From: Marivita sp046592965
GTDB taxonomy: Bacteria > Pseudomonadota > Alphaproteobacteria > Rhodobacterales > Rhodobacteraceae
NCBI RefSeq assembly: GCF_046592965.1
Contig: NZ_JBISBV010000002.1
Span: forward strand, 62,001-126,000
DNA length: 64,000 nucleotides
Direction: 5' to 3'
The notes beneath the pieces are model-generated. The model was not told the origin of the DNA, searched no databases, and saw only the letters and a program-made list of their open reading frames with translations. Position numbers and translations under genes: made by a program. Of the stretch, positions 35,777 to 46,021 are shown in pieces. The number at the start of each line of letters is the position of its first letter. The first letter of the stretch is position 1.

Positions 35777-36688
35777 TCAGGATTTGTCTGTCGGTGCCTC
35801 GATCGGCGTTTCCAGCAGGAACAGCATCGTATCACGGACGCGCCCCCAAGTGGCGGCATCAGACGCACACAAAAGATAGCCCGAGCGCATATCGGCCCGA
35901 TATTCGCCGCCGTCGAGCATGGCGACGTGACCGCCGGCCTGCTTGATGATCAATGCGCCAGCGGCGTGATCCCAGGGGCTGAGCCCGGAGCAGAGCACGA
36001 AATCCATGTGGCCTTGGGCCACCAATCTGAACTCATGCGCAATGCAGCGCAGGGTGAGCAGTTGTTGAAACCGCGGCAGGATCGCGGCCATCGGCGCCAA
36101 TTTGTCATCCGGCAGAGAATAAAGAGAAACGTAACCGCTCAGGTTTTCGATCGGTCCGCCATTCGAGACACTGACGCTGCGCGGTGCGCGGCCACGGACG
36201 ACGATTTCCGTCGCACTGGTTTCGTCGGCCGTCATCACTTCGTCGGTGATCGGGTCGTAAATCAGCCCGAACACCGGTCTGCCAAACCGTGTCATCGCCA
36301 GGATCAGGCCGAACGTGGCCAAGCCGTGCGCATAGTTCCAGGTGCCGTCGACCGGGTCGATGGTGAAACCCATCTCGGCGTCGGCAAGCTTGGCAATCGA
36401 GTCTTCGGTGGCGGTTTCCTCGCCCACGATATGGGCGTTGGGAAACAGCTGCAAAAGCCCGCGTGCGATCATCTTTTCGGCGTTGCGGTCAGCGTCTGTC
36501 ACCACATCCATGGGGCCGGACTTCTGGTCGATCTCTGTTGCGACAAGAGAGCGGAATCGCGGCATGATCTCGGCCTTGGCGGCGCGGCGGATCAGGTTGG
36601 TGATCTGTGTGCGTTGCGCGAAGGTCAGCGCGGACGAGATGGGAATGGGGAGCGTTTCGGAAACAGGTTTTGATGCTTTTTCAGACAC
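35777..36688 (-). CDS. Inositol monophosphatase family phosphatase
   Basis: A 303-residue lithium-sensitive phosphatase family member. Metal-binding motifs are DVVTDADRNAE (near 61-71), GEE (89-91), DPVDGTWNY (111-119) and SPWDHAAGAL in the C-terminal part. Substrates in the family include inositol phosphates, histidinol phosphate and PAP, and cannot be told apart here. GTG 36688 is chosen as the start because AGGAG lies 9 nt upstream; no suitable ATG precedes the first motif. Upstream lies the ABC permease gene on the same strand, 65 nt away. Confidence 0.86.
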   Translation of the reverse strand: MSEKASKPVSETLPIPISSALTFAQRTQITNLIRRAAKAEIMPRFRSLVATEIDQKSGPMDVVTDADRNAEKMIARGLLQLFPNAHIVGEETATEDSIAKLADAEMGFTIDPVDGTWNYAHGLATFGLILAMTRFGRPVFGLIYDPITDEVMTADETSATEIVVRGRAPRSVSVSNGGPIENLSGYVSLYSLPDDKLAPMAAILPRFQQLLTLRCIAHEFRLVAQGHMDFVLCSGLSPWDHAAGALIIKQAGGHVAMLDGGEYRADMRSGYLLCASDAATWGRVRDTMLFLLETPIEAPTDKS

Positions 36689-36753
36689 GGGTACGATTCT
36701 CCTGACGTCGGGGTGGTTTGGTTTCGCAAGGCCACCGCTAAAGCGCAAGGCGA

Positions 36754-39270
36754 CTATTCGCGCGCCCTCAGGATCTGCGCCGGACGCGCGGCCAAGGGGC
36801 GCCACGCGAATGCAAGCCCTGCCAGAAGGGTGGCCATCACGCCCCCGAGGATGATGCCAAGCGCGGATGGCCAGACGACCGCATAGCTGCTGTCCATGAT
36901 AAACGTCATAACCGCCCAGCTGCCAAGGATTCCCGCGGCCAGAGCGACGATCCCGGCAGCGCCGCCCAGAAGCGCGGAGCGTAGCGCAAAGCTCTGTAGA
37001 ATGCGCGCACGGCTTGCGCCAAGTGTCTTGAGCACAGCCGCCTCGTAGGTGCGTGCGTCTTCGCCTGCGGCGGCAGCGCCGATGAGGACGAGGAAACCGG
37101 TCAATAGCGTGGCGGCAGCCCCCCAACGTACCGCAGCGCCGATCCCTTCAAGAACGCCGCTGACGCTGGAGATGGCGTCGCGCACGGAAATGGCCGTGAT
37201 GTTGGGAAATTCCGTCGCGAGATTGCGCAAGATGCGGGCCTCTTCGTCGGCGGGCGCGTACACGGTCGAAATGAACGTGTGCGGCGCACCCTGCAGGGCG
37301 TTGGGCGAGAGCGTCATCACAAAGCCCATACCGGCGTTGGAAAAATCCACGTCGCGGAAGCTCGTGATCGTGGCCGTGATGTCACGGCCCAGGATGTTGA
37401 CGGTCAAAGTGTCTCCGAGGGCAAGGCCCATTTCCTCGGCTTCTTCTCTGGCGAAACTGACCTCGGGCGGCCCGTCATGGCCGGCTTCCCACCATTCGCC
37501 AGAGACAACGCGAGTGTTCTCGCTGGGTTGGTCGGCATAGGTGAGGCCGCGGTCGCCGGTCACCACCCAGTGATTGCCCGCCACTTCGGCGGCCGGTTTG
37601 CCGTTGATACGGCTGAGGATGCCGCGCAGCATCGGCGCGGTATCGACACGGTCCACCGTTGGGTCGCTCTCAAGGATGTCGCGGAACCGGCTGATCTGGT
37701 CGGGTTGGATGTCGACGAAAAAGTACGCAGGCGCGACTTCGGGCAGATCGCGGTCAATCGCCGTGCGCAGATTGCCGTCAATCTGCCCGATCGCGGCCAG
37801 CACCGACAGGCCAAGGCCAAGCGACAGGATGACAGGTGCAGCGGCATCGCGCGGTCCGCCGATGGCGGCCAGCGCCCAACGCCAGACGGGATGGCCGCGT
37901 GTGACGCGTGTGCCGCGCTTGGCAAGCCAACGGATGGCGATAGCGGCGACGACGAGCACGACCAGCGCGCCAATCAGGCCGCCCGCGGTCCAGAGGGTGA
38001 GGAACGGGCTGCCGGAAAAGAACGCCGCCGTTGCGACAAGCAGCGCGAGAAGCGCGAGCGTGGCGATGACATAACGTGCAGCAGGCAGGAGCTTGCCGCC
38101 GCTCAGGGCATCGCGAAAAAGCATCGCCGGGCGGATGTCTTCGGTGCGTGCCAGTGGCCAGAGGGTGAAGACCAGCGCAGTGAGGATGCCGTAAAGCGCC
38201 GCCTCGATCAGCGGCGCCGGGTGGACCGTGAAGATCGCGGGAACCGGCAGCGCGGCGCTGATGAGCGGGCCAAACAGGATCGGGACGAGCGCCCCAAGGA
38301 TAAGCCCGATAACGATGCCGAGCAGGCTGAGCACACCGATTTGCAGAAAATAGGTTTGAAATATCGTGGCGCGGGTAGCACCGAGCGTGCGCAGCGTTGC
38401 GATCACGCTGGTCTTGCGGGCCAGATAGGCGCGCACGGCGGCCGACACGCCGATGCCGCCGACGGCAAGGCCGGAGAGGCCGACAAGGATCAGGAACGCG
38501 CCGAGCCGTTCGACAAAGCGCGCGACACCCGGCGCGCCATTGCGCGCGTCGCGCCAGCGTAGGCCGCTGGTGGGGAAGGCATCCTTGGTGCGGGTTTTCA
38601 GGGCTTCGAGATCGGCACCCGGAGGCAGGAGCAGCCGGTATTCGGTTTCATAAAGCGTGCCCGGTTGCAGCAGGTCCGCGTCGCGCAGGGCGTCGGTGGT
38701 GACGATGGTGCGCGGGCCGAGCGAGAACCCGGCGGCGGCGCTGTCGGGCTCATTGGTCAAGATCGCCGACAGGGTGAAGTCGGAACTGCCAAGGCGGAAG
38801 CTGTCACCGGGCGAAAGTGCGAGGCGGTCGGCGAGCAGCGGTGCCATGACCGCACCGTTGTCGGCAAGCGCCCGCTCCAGCGGCATTGGCGGGTCGAGTG
38901 TGACGGTGCCGGTCAGCGGATAGGCGGAATCAACGCCCTTGACCTGCGTGAGCGCGCGTTCGGCGGTTCCATCGGGATCCTTGACGACCATGGAGCGGAA
39001 ATCGGTGATTTCGGACAGCCCGGTCGAGATGGTTTCGAGCCATGCGCGTTCTTCGGGTTCGGCAAAGCGGTAGGTGAATTCCACCGATGCATCGCCGCCA
39101 AGCAGGACGGCCCCCTGTTCCGAAAGCCCCGATTGGATCGCCGAGCGGACGGACCCGACACCAGCGATTGCGGCCACTCCGAGCGCAAGACAGGCCAGGA
39201 AGATGCGAAAGCCCTTGAGTCCTCCGCGCAATTCGCGGCGGGCGAAACGGACAGCGGTTCCAAGAGCCAT
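36754..39270 (-). CDS. ABC transporter permease, YbbP-like (FtsX domain)
   Basis: An 838-residue inner-membrane protein with two FtsX-type domains. An N-terminal transmembrane segment (FRIFLACLALGVAAIAGVGSV) is followed by a large periplasmic region, then a cluster of hydrophobic segments around residues 250-480 and a last cluster near the C terminus, ending ARPAQILRARE. The MacB/YbbP class is mechanotransducing or lipoprotein-related rather than a classical importer. Its ATG shares one base with the stop of the ATPase gene (TAATG). The gene order ATPase-permease divergent from tesA is the same as tesA-ybbA-ybbP in E. coli. Confidence 0.92.
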   Translation of the reverse strand: MALGTAVRFARRELRGGLKGFRIFLACLALGVAAIAGVGSVRSAIQSGLSEQGAVLLGGDASVEFTYRFAEPEERAWLETISTGLSEITDFRSMVVKDPDGTAERALTQVKGVDSAYPLTGTVTLDPPMPLERALADNGAVMAPLLADRLALSPGDSFRLGSSDFTLSAILTNEPDSAAAGFSLGPRTIVTTDALRDADLLQPGTLYETEYRLLLPPGADLEALKTRTKDAFPTSGLRWRDARNGAPGVARFVERLGAFLILVGLSGLAVGGIGVSAAVRAYLARKTSVIATLRTLGATRATIFQTYFLQIGVLSLLGIVIGLILGALVPILFGPLISAALPVPAIFTVHPAPLIEAALYGILTALVFTLWPLARTEDIRPAMLFRDALSGGKLLPAARYVIATLALLALLVATAAFFSGSPFLTLWTAGGLIGALVVLVVAAIAIRWLAKRGTRVTRGHPVWRWALAAIGGPRDAAAPVILSLGLGLSVLAAIGQIDGNLRTAIDRDLPEVAPAYFFVDIQPDQISRFRDILESDPTVDRVDTAPMLRGILSRINGKPAAEVAGNHWVVTGDRGLTYADQPSENTRVVSGEWWEAGHDGPPEVSFAREEAEEMGLALGDTLTVNILGRDITATITSFRDVDFSNAGMGFVMTLSPNALQGAPHTFISTVYAPADEEARILRNLATEFPNITAISVRDAISSVSGVLEGIGAAVRWGAAATLLTGFLVLIGAAAAGEDARTYEAAVLKTLGASRARILQSFALRSALLGGAAGIVALAAGILGSWAVMTFIMDSSYAVVWPSALGIILGGVMATLLAGLAFAWRPLAARPAQILRARE

Positions 39271-39962
39271 TATTCGGCGGCCTTGAGCGCGTCTTCGGAG
39301 ATGTGGCCATCGGTCAGGCGCACGACCCGCGAACATTTGGCGGCCAGTTCGCGGCTGTGGGTGACCAGCACCAATGTGGCGCCGTGACGGTCGCGCAAAT
39401 CGAACAGCAGGTCGATGATCGCCTGTCCGTTGGCCCCGTCGAGATTGCCGGTGGGCTCATCCGCCAGCAGGATTTCGGGGCGGGTGACAGAGGCGCGGGC
39501 CAGCGCCACACGCTGTTGTTCGCCGCCCGACATCTGCGCCGGGTAATGATCGGCGCGCGATACCAGCCCGACCGCCTCAAGCTCGGCTGCGGCGCGGGCA
39601 AAGGCGTCTTTCTCGCCCGCCAGTTCAAGAGGAGTCGCGACGTTTTCCAGCGCCGTCATAGTCGGGATCAGGTGGAAGGATTGAAACACGACGCCCATGT
39701 GGTCGCGTCGAAACCGGGCCATCGCGTCTTCGTTCATCGTGGTGAGGTCTTCGCCGAGCACCGTGACCGACCCGGACGTGGCAGTTTCCAGACCACCCAT
39801 CACCATCAGCAAAGAGGATTTTCCCGATCCGGACGGTCCGATCAACCCCAAGGTCTCGCCTTTGTGAACCGAAAGAGTGATCGCGTGCAGGATCTCGACC
39901 ATTCCGGCATTGCCCTTGAGGCTGAGCGTGACATCTTTGAGGTCGATAATGGGCTTGGTCAT
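39270..39962 (-). CDS. ABC transporter ATP-binding protein, YbbA-like
   Basis: A 230-residue ATPase of the LolD/MacB class. Walker A is GPSGSGKSS, the signature is MSGGEQQR, Walker B is ILLADEPTGNLD and the switch histidine is in LVTHSREL. It pairs with the permease immediately downstream. A TTG at 39983 would add 7 residues; ATG 39962 is preferred. Only 15 nt separate its start from the divergent tesA start. Confidence 0.93.
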   Translation of the reverse strand: MTKPIIDLKDVTLSLKGNAGMVEILHAITLSVHKGETLGLIGPSGSGKSSLLMVMGGLETATSGSVTVLGEDLTTMNEDAMARFRRDHMGVVFQSFHLIPTMTALENVATPLELAGEKDAFARAAAELEAVGLVSRADHYPAQMSGGEQQRVALARASVTRPEILLADEPTGNLDGANGQAIIDLLFDLRDRHGATLVLVTHSRELAAKCSRVVRLTDGHISEDALKAAE

Positions 39963-39977
39963 GGGATATGTAACTTT

Positions 39978-40655
39978 ATGCAAACGGGCTCGTTCACATA
40001 TGGGGCTTTGCAGGTGTTGAGCAAGGCGCGCATGGCGGCTGTTTTGCTGTGTACCGCCGTCGCCGCGCAGGCAGAGCCGGTCGAAGTCCTGGCTTTGGGC
40101 GATAGTTTGACGGCCGGATATGGCTTGATGGACCGGGACGGGTTTGTTCCGCAGATGCAGGACTGGTTGGACGCGCAGGGTCTTGACGTGCGTCTGGTCA
40201 ACGCCGGTGTGTCGGGCGATACGACTGCGGGCGGCTTGTCGCGGGTGGAATGGTCGCTCAACCCCGGCACGGATGCGATGATCGTGGCGCTGGGGGGCAA
40301 TGATTTGCTTCGGGGGCTGGATCCGGCGATATCACGTGCAAATCTCGACGGCATCCTCAAGGTGGCAAGAGAGCATGATCTGGAGGTTCTGCTTGTCGGC
40401 ATGGAAGCGCCGGGAAATTACGGGCCAGAGTACAAGGCCGAGTTCGACGCGATGTATCCCGAATTGGCGGCGCAATACGACACACTTTATTTTCCACGGT
40501 TTTTCGAAGGATTGTACAGCGTCGGGTCAACCCCGGCCGAGCTGCGGGACGTGATGCAATCGGACGGCATACATCCCGCTTCCGAAGGTGTCGCGCTGAT
40601 TGTCGAGGCGATGGGACCGATCGTTGCCGATCTGGTGCGGCGCGCGGATCAGTGA
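39978..40655 (+). CDS. tesA: Arylesterase/acyl-CoA thioesterase I (GDSL, TesA-like)
   Basis: A 225-residue SGNH hydrolase with a signal peptide (cleavage probably after AVAAQA, residue 33). Block I is LALGDSLTAGYG with the catalytic Ser, Gly is in NAGVSGDTTAGG, block III is GGND and block V is SDGIHPASEG with catalytic Asp and His. E. coli TesA is a periplasmic multifunctional thioesterase and protease I. The divergent pairing with the YbbA/YbbP-like transporter strongly supports the TesA assignment, because it is the same arrangement as in E. coli. Confidence 0.92.
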   Translation: MQTGSFTYGALQVLSKARMAAVLLCTAVAAQAEPVEVLALGDSLTAGYGLMDRDGFVPQMQDWLDAQGLDVRLVNAGVSGDTTAGGLSRVEWSLNPGTDAMIVALGGNDLLRGLDPAISRANLDGILKVAREHDLEVLLVGMEAPGNYGPEYKAEFDAMYPELAAQYDTLYFPRFFEGLYSVGSTPAELRDVMQSDGIHPASEGVALIVEAMGPIVADLVRRADQ

Positions 40656-40663
40656 TGTGCAAC

Positions 40664-40683
40664 GGGCGGCACAAAGGCCGCCC
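40664..40683. terminator. Hairpin between tesA and csp
   Basis: GGGCGGC / GCCGCCC forms a 7-bp stem with a 6-nt loop just after the tesA stop and before the convergent csp gene. No U-tract is visible. Confidence 0.5.
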
Positions 40684-40732
40684 GCGCCACTCTCAGACCG
40701 TTGCGCGAAGGCACGGTCTTACGTTGAATGTG

Positions 40733-40939
40733 TCAGGCGAGCTGAATGTTGACAGCTGACTCGCGTCCATCGCGACCGGATTCAAGGTCATAAGTGACCT
40801 TTTGATCGTCTGCCAAGCCGGTGAGACCGGATCTTTCAACTGCGGAAATGTGCACGAAGACATCTTTGCCGCCGCCGTCCGGGGCAATAAAGCCGAAACC
40901 TTTGGTAGTGTTGAACCATTTAACGGTGCCTGTGGCCAT
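40733..40939 (-). CDS. Cold-shock protein, CspA family (copy 1)
   Basis: A 68-residue single CSD protein that binds single-stranded RNA and DNA. It has KWFNTTKGFGFIAPDGG (RNP1) and KDVFVHISAVERSG (RNP2). The gene is 68 residues like the second copy at 42551-42757; the two differ mainly in the C-terminal half. The ATG at 40939 lacks a long upstream frame of family similarity. The non-coding region before it could hold a long 5' leader, as is usual for cspA mRNAs. Confidence 0.94.
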   Translation of the reverse strand: MATGTVKWFNTTKGFGFIAPDGGGKDVFVHISAVERSGLTGLADDQKVTYDLESGRDGRESAVNIQLA

Positions 40940-41430
40940 CCGTTCTACTCCTGTCTGTCTTAACTTCCGCAGGGCAATCGGGCCCAACGGGCGCGGTCAG
41001 TCATGATCGCTTAACTGAGCCGTTTTGGAGCAGTGGTCGATAATCGTAACTTTGCGCTTAGATTGTTCGTGTGATTCCGATGCCTTGGCAAGGGAAATCG
41101 GAAGGCATCGCTTGAATGTTATGTGTCTTCGCCTCTATGACAGTCGGGCGAGCGGGGCGTGTCGGGGATTTATCACTGCGTGCAAGTCGAGCGAAATGTG
41201 GCTGGGGGAGTGATGGTTGACGTGAAGGCTCGTGTGCGAGTTTGGCGGAGATTCTTCAGATAACTTAATGTTATAATTGAGTTATTTTTTTTCGTTACGA
41301 TGGCCTGCTCGGTGCCGTCGTTCTTTGAATGCGCCAACATGCAAACTTAAACGCAGTTGTTTGACGCTGGGAGACTGGTCCGCGCAAGGGATCGAAGGGA
41401 TTGCAACGATCGGCGGATTACCGCGCTTGA
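40940..41430. other. Non-coding region with a 9-bp inverted repeat
   Basis: No convincing gene is seen in these 491 nt. CGATGCCTT (41078-41086) pairs with AAGGCATCG (41102-41110), a 9-bp stem about 140-170 nt upstream of the csp start, which fits a structured csp 5' leader. The stretch around 41260-41300 is AT-rich compared with its surroundings and may contain promoters. Small open frames here (for example at 41025-41213) have no recognisable features. Confidence 0.4.
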
Positions 41431-41607
41431 TCAGGAGGCCGATGCCTTGGCACGCGTACACGAGAGGTAAAGCGTTGCCATCATGATGGAAACGCCAGTG
41501 GCAAGAAAAACGATGAATGCGGTCGATGCAAAGGCACCTGCAAGCAATGCGAATGCGGCAGCAATCCAACCGACGACACTGCCCAAAATCAAAGAAATCG
41601 CCGCCAT
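41431..41607 (-). CDS. Small two-helix membrane protein
   Basis: A 58-residue protein made almost entirely of two hydrophobic segments (about residues 2-25 and 28-50) with a short polar tail (SCTRAKASAS). An AGGAG ribosome-binding site lies 8 nt upstream of ATG 41607, the best evidence that it is translated. No family is recognised. It is a single gene between the csp leader region and the L,D-transpeptidase gene. Confidence 0.6.
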   Translation of the reverse strand: MAAISLILGSVVGWIAAAFALLAGAFASTAFIVFLATGVSIMMATLYLSCTRAKASAS

Positions 41608-41739
41608 GCCCAAGCTCCTGATCTTAGGATTTGCTTCAACCCGTTAATGTCTCATTAAAGGCGGGCGAATTTGCTGGCTTTGGGGCGGTGATGCGGAAAG
41701 AATAAGGCCGCGCGAACGCGGCCTCACCTGTCGTTCGGT

Positions 41740-42300
41740 TTACAGAACGGTGACGACCGTCCCGATCGGGACACGCTCGTACAGTTCCTTGACGTGTTCG
41801 TTCAACATACGAATGCACCCATTGGACACGGACCGTCCGATCGAACGCGGCGCGGTTGTTCCGTGAATCCGGAAATAGGTGTCGCGGCCATTCTGGAACA
41901 GATAAAGCGCGCGTGCGCCCAACGGATTGCTCGGGCCGCCGGGTTCGACATAATCGTTGTCGATAAATTTCTTGTACGCATCCGGCTCGCGCTCGATCAT
42001 CTCGTCGGTCGGACGCCAGGTTGGCCATTCCTTTTTGACCGCGATATTGGCCGTGCCGGTGAATTCCAGCCCGGCCTTGCCCACACCGACACCATATCGC
42101 CGTGCGACGCCGGGCGTCGTGACGTGGTACAGGAAATGAGCGCGCGGCAGGATCAGGATCTGGCCGGGTTGCACCGCGGCCTTGATCCGCACGTTCTGCG
42201 GTTGGAAGATCGGATCGATTTTGAAGGCCTGCGCCGAGGCGATGCTGGGCGCGGCCAGACCGGCCGCTGCGGCGGCTATGAAATAACGTCTGGAGAACAT
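41740..42300 (-). CDS. L,D-transpeptidase (YkuD domain)
   Basis: A 186-residue cell-wall enzyme. The N terminus has an SRRYFI motif followed by a hydrophobic stretch and ASA|QA, consistent with a Tat-type signal peptide. The YkuD catalytic motif is HGTTAPRSIGRSVSNGCIRM, with His146, Cys162 and Arg164. These enzymes make 3-3 peptidoglycan crosslinks or attach proteins to peptidoglycan. ATG 42300 starts the signal peptide; the open frame upstream has no matching features. Confidence 0.92.
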   Translation of the reverse strand: MFSRRYFIAAAAAGLAAPSIASAQAFKIDPIFQPQNVRIKAAVQPGQILILPRAHFLYHVTTPGVARRYGVGVGKAGLEFTGTANIAVKKEWPTWRPTDEMIEREPDAYKKFIDNDYVEPGGPSNPLGARALYLFQNGRDTYFRIHGTTAPRSIGRSVSNGCIRMLNEHVKELYERVPIGTVVTVL

Positions 42301-42498
42301 GGGCAGCAGTCTTTCTTTCGTCACGGTGTACAATTCGGATCGCAAGATTTTGCCATCGCTTTCATGTAAAACAAGTGTCGGCTGATATGGTTTCACACGA
42401 TTGGCGCTAAATTTGCGACACAAAGACCGTTGAACCGGGCCATTGTCACTCAAAGGTGATGAGTCCGCGATACATTTGCGGCCGCCTCAAATGCAAAA

Positions 42499-42525
42499 CC
42501 GCCCGGACGCGATGCGTCCGGGCGG
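42499..42525 (-). terminator. Terminator of the second csp gene
   Basis: A 12-bp GC-rich stem (CCGCCCGGACGC / GCGTCCGGGCGG) with a 3-nt loop, followed on the minus strand by TTTT. It is a strong intrinsic terminator 25 nt past the csp stop. Confidence 0.85.
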
Positions 42526-42550
42526 CCAGAATTCCGAAAGATCGAAAGGC

Positions 42551-42757
42551 TTATGCCAGCGCGAGGTTGATCGCGCTTTCACGACCATCGCGACCGTCTT
42601 CGATGTCGAAGGTCACTTTCTGGTCGTCGCTGAGACCGGTAAGGCCCGAACGCTCGACCGCGGAGATGTGCACGAACACATCCTTGGAGCCGCCATCGGG
42701 TGCGATAAAGCCGTAGCCTTTAGTGGTGTTGAACCATTTCACTGTGCCTGTGGCCAT
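42551..42757 (-). CDS. Cold-shock protein, CspA family (copy 2)
   Basis: A 68-residue single CSD protein with KWFNTTKGYGFIAPDGG and KDVFVHISAVERSG. Very similar to copy 1 in the first 50 residues. It has its own terminator and a typical AAGGAAA site before the ATG. Probably an RNA chaperone; a cold-shock role is inference from the family. Confidence 0.94.
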   Translation of the reverse strand: MATGTVKWFNTTKGYGFIAPDGGSKDVFVHISAVERSGLTGLSDDQKVTFDIEDGRDGRESAINLALA

Positions 42758-43015
42758 GTGAAGTTTCCTTTGTTTTACGTTGCCCACGACATGCGGCAAC
42801 CCGGCGAAGTCACATCTGGATCGAAAGCTGCGTGCCGGTAAAGGAAAACAGAAGGTCGAGTAGAAGATCGTTAGCAATCGCGCATATGACAGCTTGCCGC
42901 GGATTTGGCAAGCGTCGTCTTATTGCGGGTGGCGCGAATTCGCCGGCACCGCGCGCGTCTCGGAAACCAATGCCGAGATCCTGCGTTTGACAGGCAGGCC
43001 GAACGGGAGAACCAC

Positions 43016-43351
43016 ATGTCATCATCGAAATCACGTGATCAAATCTGGGACGAATGGCGCGATCTGGTCAACATGACACCCAGCGAACTTGAAGACTGGC
43101 TTGAAACCGATGCCTCCAAGTCGGTCGGCGATGCGGACGATCAAGAGAGCACCGGACATAAATCCGGCAGACGGATTGTGAAGATCAAGAACACGAACAA
43201 GGATGATCTGAGCGACGATCAGTGGGATCACATGGCGACGGTCGTCGGCTACATCAAACGTCACCTTGCTCAGGATGGCCCGGACGAGGATGTGGAACAG
43301 TCAGATTGGCGGTACTCGCTTATGAATTGGGGTCATGATCCACTGAAATGA
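43016..43351 (+). CDS. DUF3140 domain protein
   Basis: A 111-residue hydrophilic protein with NMTPSELEDWLETDASKSVGD, HKSGRRIVKI, DQWDHMATVVGYIKRHLAQ and a highly conserved-looking end, WRYSLMNWGHDPLK, matching DUF3140. The function is unknown; some members are described as DNA-binding, not shown here. A GGGAGA site precedes ATG 43016. It may be in an operon with trxC (64 nt downstream). Confidence 0.88.
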   Translation: MSSSKSRDQIWDEWRDLVNMTPSELEDWLETDASKSVGDADDQESTGHKSGRRIVKIKNTNKDDLSDDQWDHMATVVGYIKRHLAQDGPDEDVEQSDWRYSLMNWGHDPLK

Positions 43352-43415
43352 GGGCTTGTTGTGTGCGACGGCGCGTATCATATAACGTTTATCGAATATA
43401 AATCGGAGCCGTAGC

Positions 43416-43838
43416 ATGACGGGAAAGAAACTGACCTGCCTTGAATGTGCGCAAATCAATCGCGTCCCCGAAGATCGACTGTCTGCGGGCCCGAAATGCG
43501 GCACCTGTGGCGCTGCCCTGATGCCAGCCAAGGCGATTGATGTAGATTGGACAACGCTGCAAAAGGCCGCGCGTGCCGATGAGGTGCCATTGGTGGTGGA
43601 TTTCTGGGCGCCCTGGTGCGGGCCGTGCAAGATGATGGGCCCCGAATTTTCCAAAGCAGCCGGAACTCTGGCGGGGCGCGCCCGGCTGGTGAAGTTGAAC
43701 ACCGAGGACTTTCCGCAATCCAGCCAGACGTATGGGATTCGCGGCATCCCGACGATGATCCGGTTTGAGAAAGGGCGCGAAGCGAAGCGACAGGCCGGTG
43801 CGATGCGGGCTGACGGCATCGTGGCGTTTGCAGGATGA
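43416..43838 (+). CDS. trxC: Thioredoxin 2-type protein with N-terminal zinc motif
   Basis: A 140-residue thioredoxin with an N-terminal zinc ribbon (Cys8, Cys11, Cys28, Cys31) and the active site WCGPC (Cys68, Cys71). IRGIPTMIRFEKG holds the conserved cis-Pro loop. E. coli TrxC has this architecture and is induced by oxidative stress through OxyR. Regulation here is unknown. Confidence 0.93.
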   Translation: MTGKKLTCLECAQINRVPEDRLSAGPKCGTCGAALMPAKAIDVDWTTLQKAARADEVPLVVDFWAPWCGPCKMMGPEFSKAAGTLAGRARLVKLNTEDFPQSSQTYGIRGIPTMIRFEKGREAKRQAGAMRADGIVAFAG

Positions 43839-43842
43839 GCAA

Positions 43843-43860
43843 GGCGGCGTGGATGCCGCC
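43843..43860. terminator. Hairpin between trxC and ettA
   Basis: GGCGGC / GCCGCC with a 6-nt loop lies between the convergent stops of trxC and ettA. A bidirectional terminator candidate without a U-tract. Confidence 0.5.
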
Positions 43861-43874
43861 CTGCCGCGCTTGGC

Positions 43875-45530
<1,656 letters not shown>

Positions 45531-45637
45531 GCTGAAATTCCTTGGTAAGACGGATTTGGCAGAGGGATACACGGGCCGCGCACGGCGTGCAATCCATGCG
45601 GACCGGCGCGCGTTCAGGGGTTGTTCAGATTTGACTG

Positions 45638-46021
45638 CTAGGTCTGGTCGCGTTTCGCGTCGGAAGGATGATTCACACCGTCATGCCAACCAATTGGTTC
45701 ATACTCTTTTGGGTTCACCCCTTCGATGGCGCCCATGTTCACGCCGTATTCCCTGGGATCGGAGCGGCGCTGGTGATGCGTGTAGATACCGCAGGTCTTG
45801 CAGAAATAGTGTTTTGCGGTGTGCGTTCCCCATGTGTAGCGCGTGAGGTTGTCCTTGCCCTTGACGATGGTCAGATCATCCAGAGGCACCGATACCGTGG
45901 GCGTGCCCCGCCTCCGGCAATACGTACAATCGCAGCGCGCGGCGTTACTGACGTCCTCGGAAAGCTGCACCGCAAGTTCGACGGCACCACAATGGCAAGT
46001 GATTTTCGCGGCTGACTTCAT
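45638..46021 (-). CDS. GFA-family zinc-binding protein
   Basis: A 127-residue protein of the glutathione-dependent formaldehyde-activating enzyme/CENP-V family. Zinc-binding Cys are CHCG (9-12), CDCTYC (30-35) and CKTC (74-77). Family members are mostly of unknown function. The ATG overlaps the stop of the rhomboid gene (ATGA), so translation is probably coupled. Confidence 0.88.
   Translation of the reverse strand: MKSAAKITCHCGAVELAVQLSEDVSNAARCDCTYCRRRGTPTVSVPLDDLTIVKGKDNLTRYTWGTHTAKHYFCKTCGIYTHHQRRSDPREYGVNMGAIEGVNPKEYEPIGWHDGVNHPSDAKRDQT

Noticed and set aside
41025..41213. Open frame of 62 codons in the csp upstream region
   Set aside because: It has no family match, an unusual residue composition and no good ribosome-binding site; structured RNA overlaps it.
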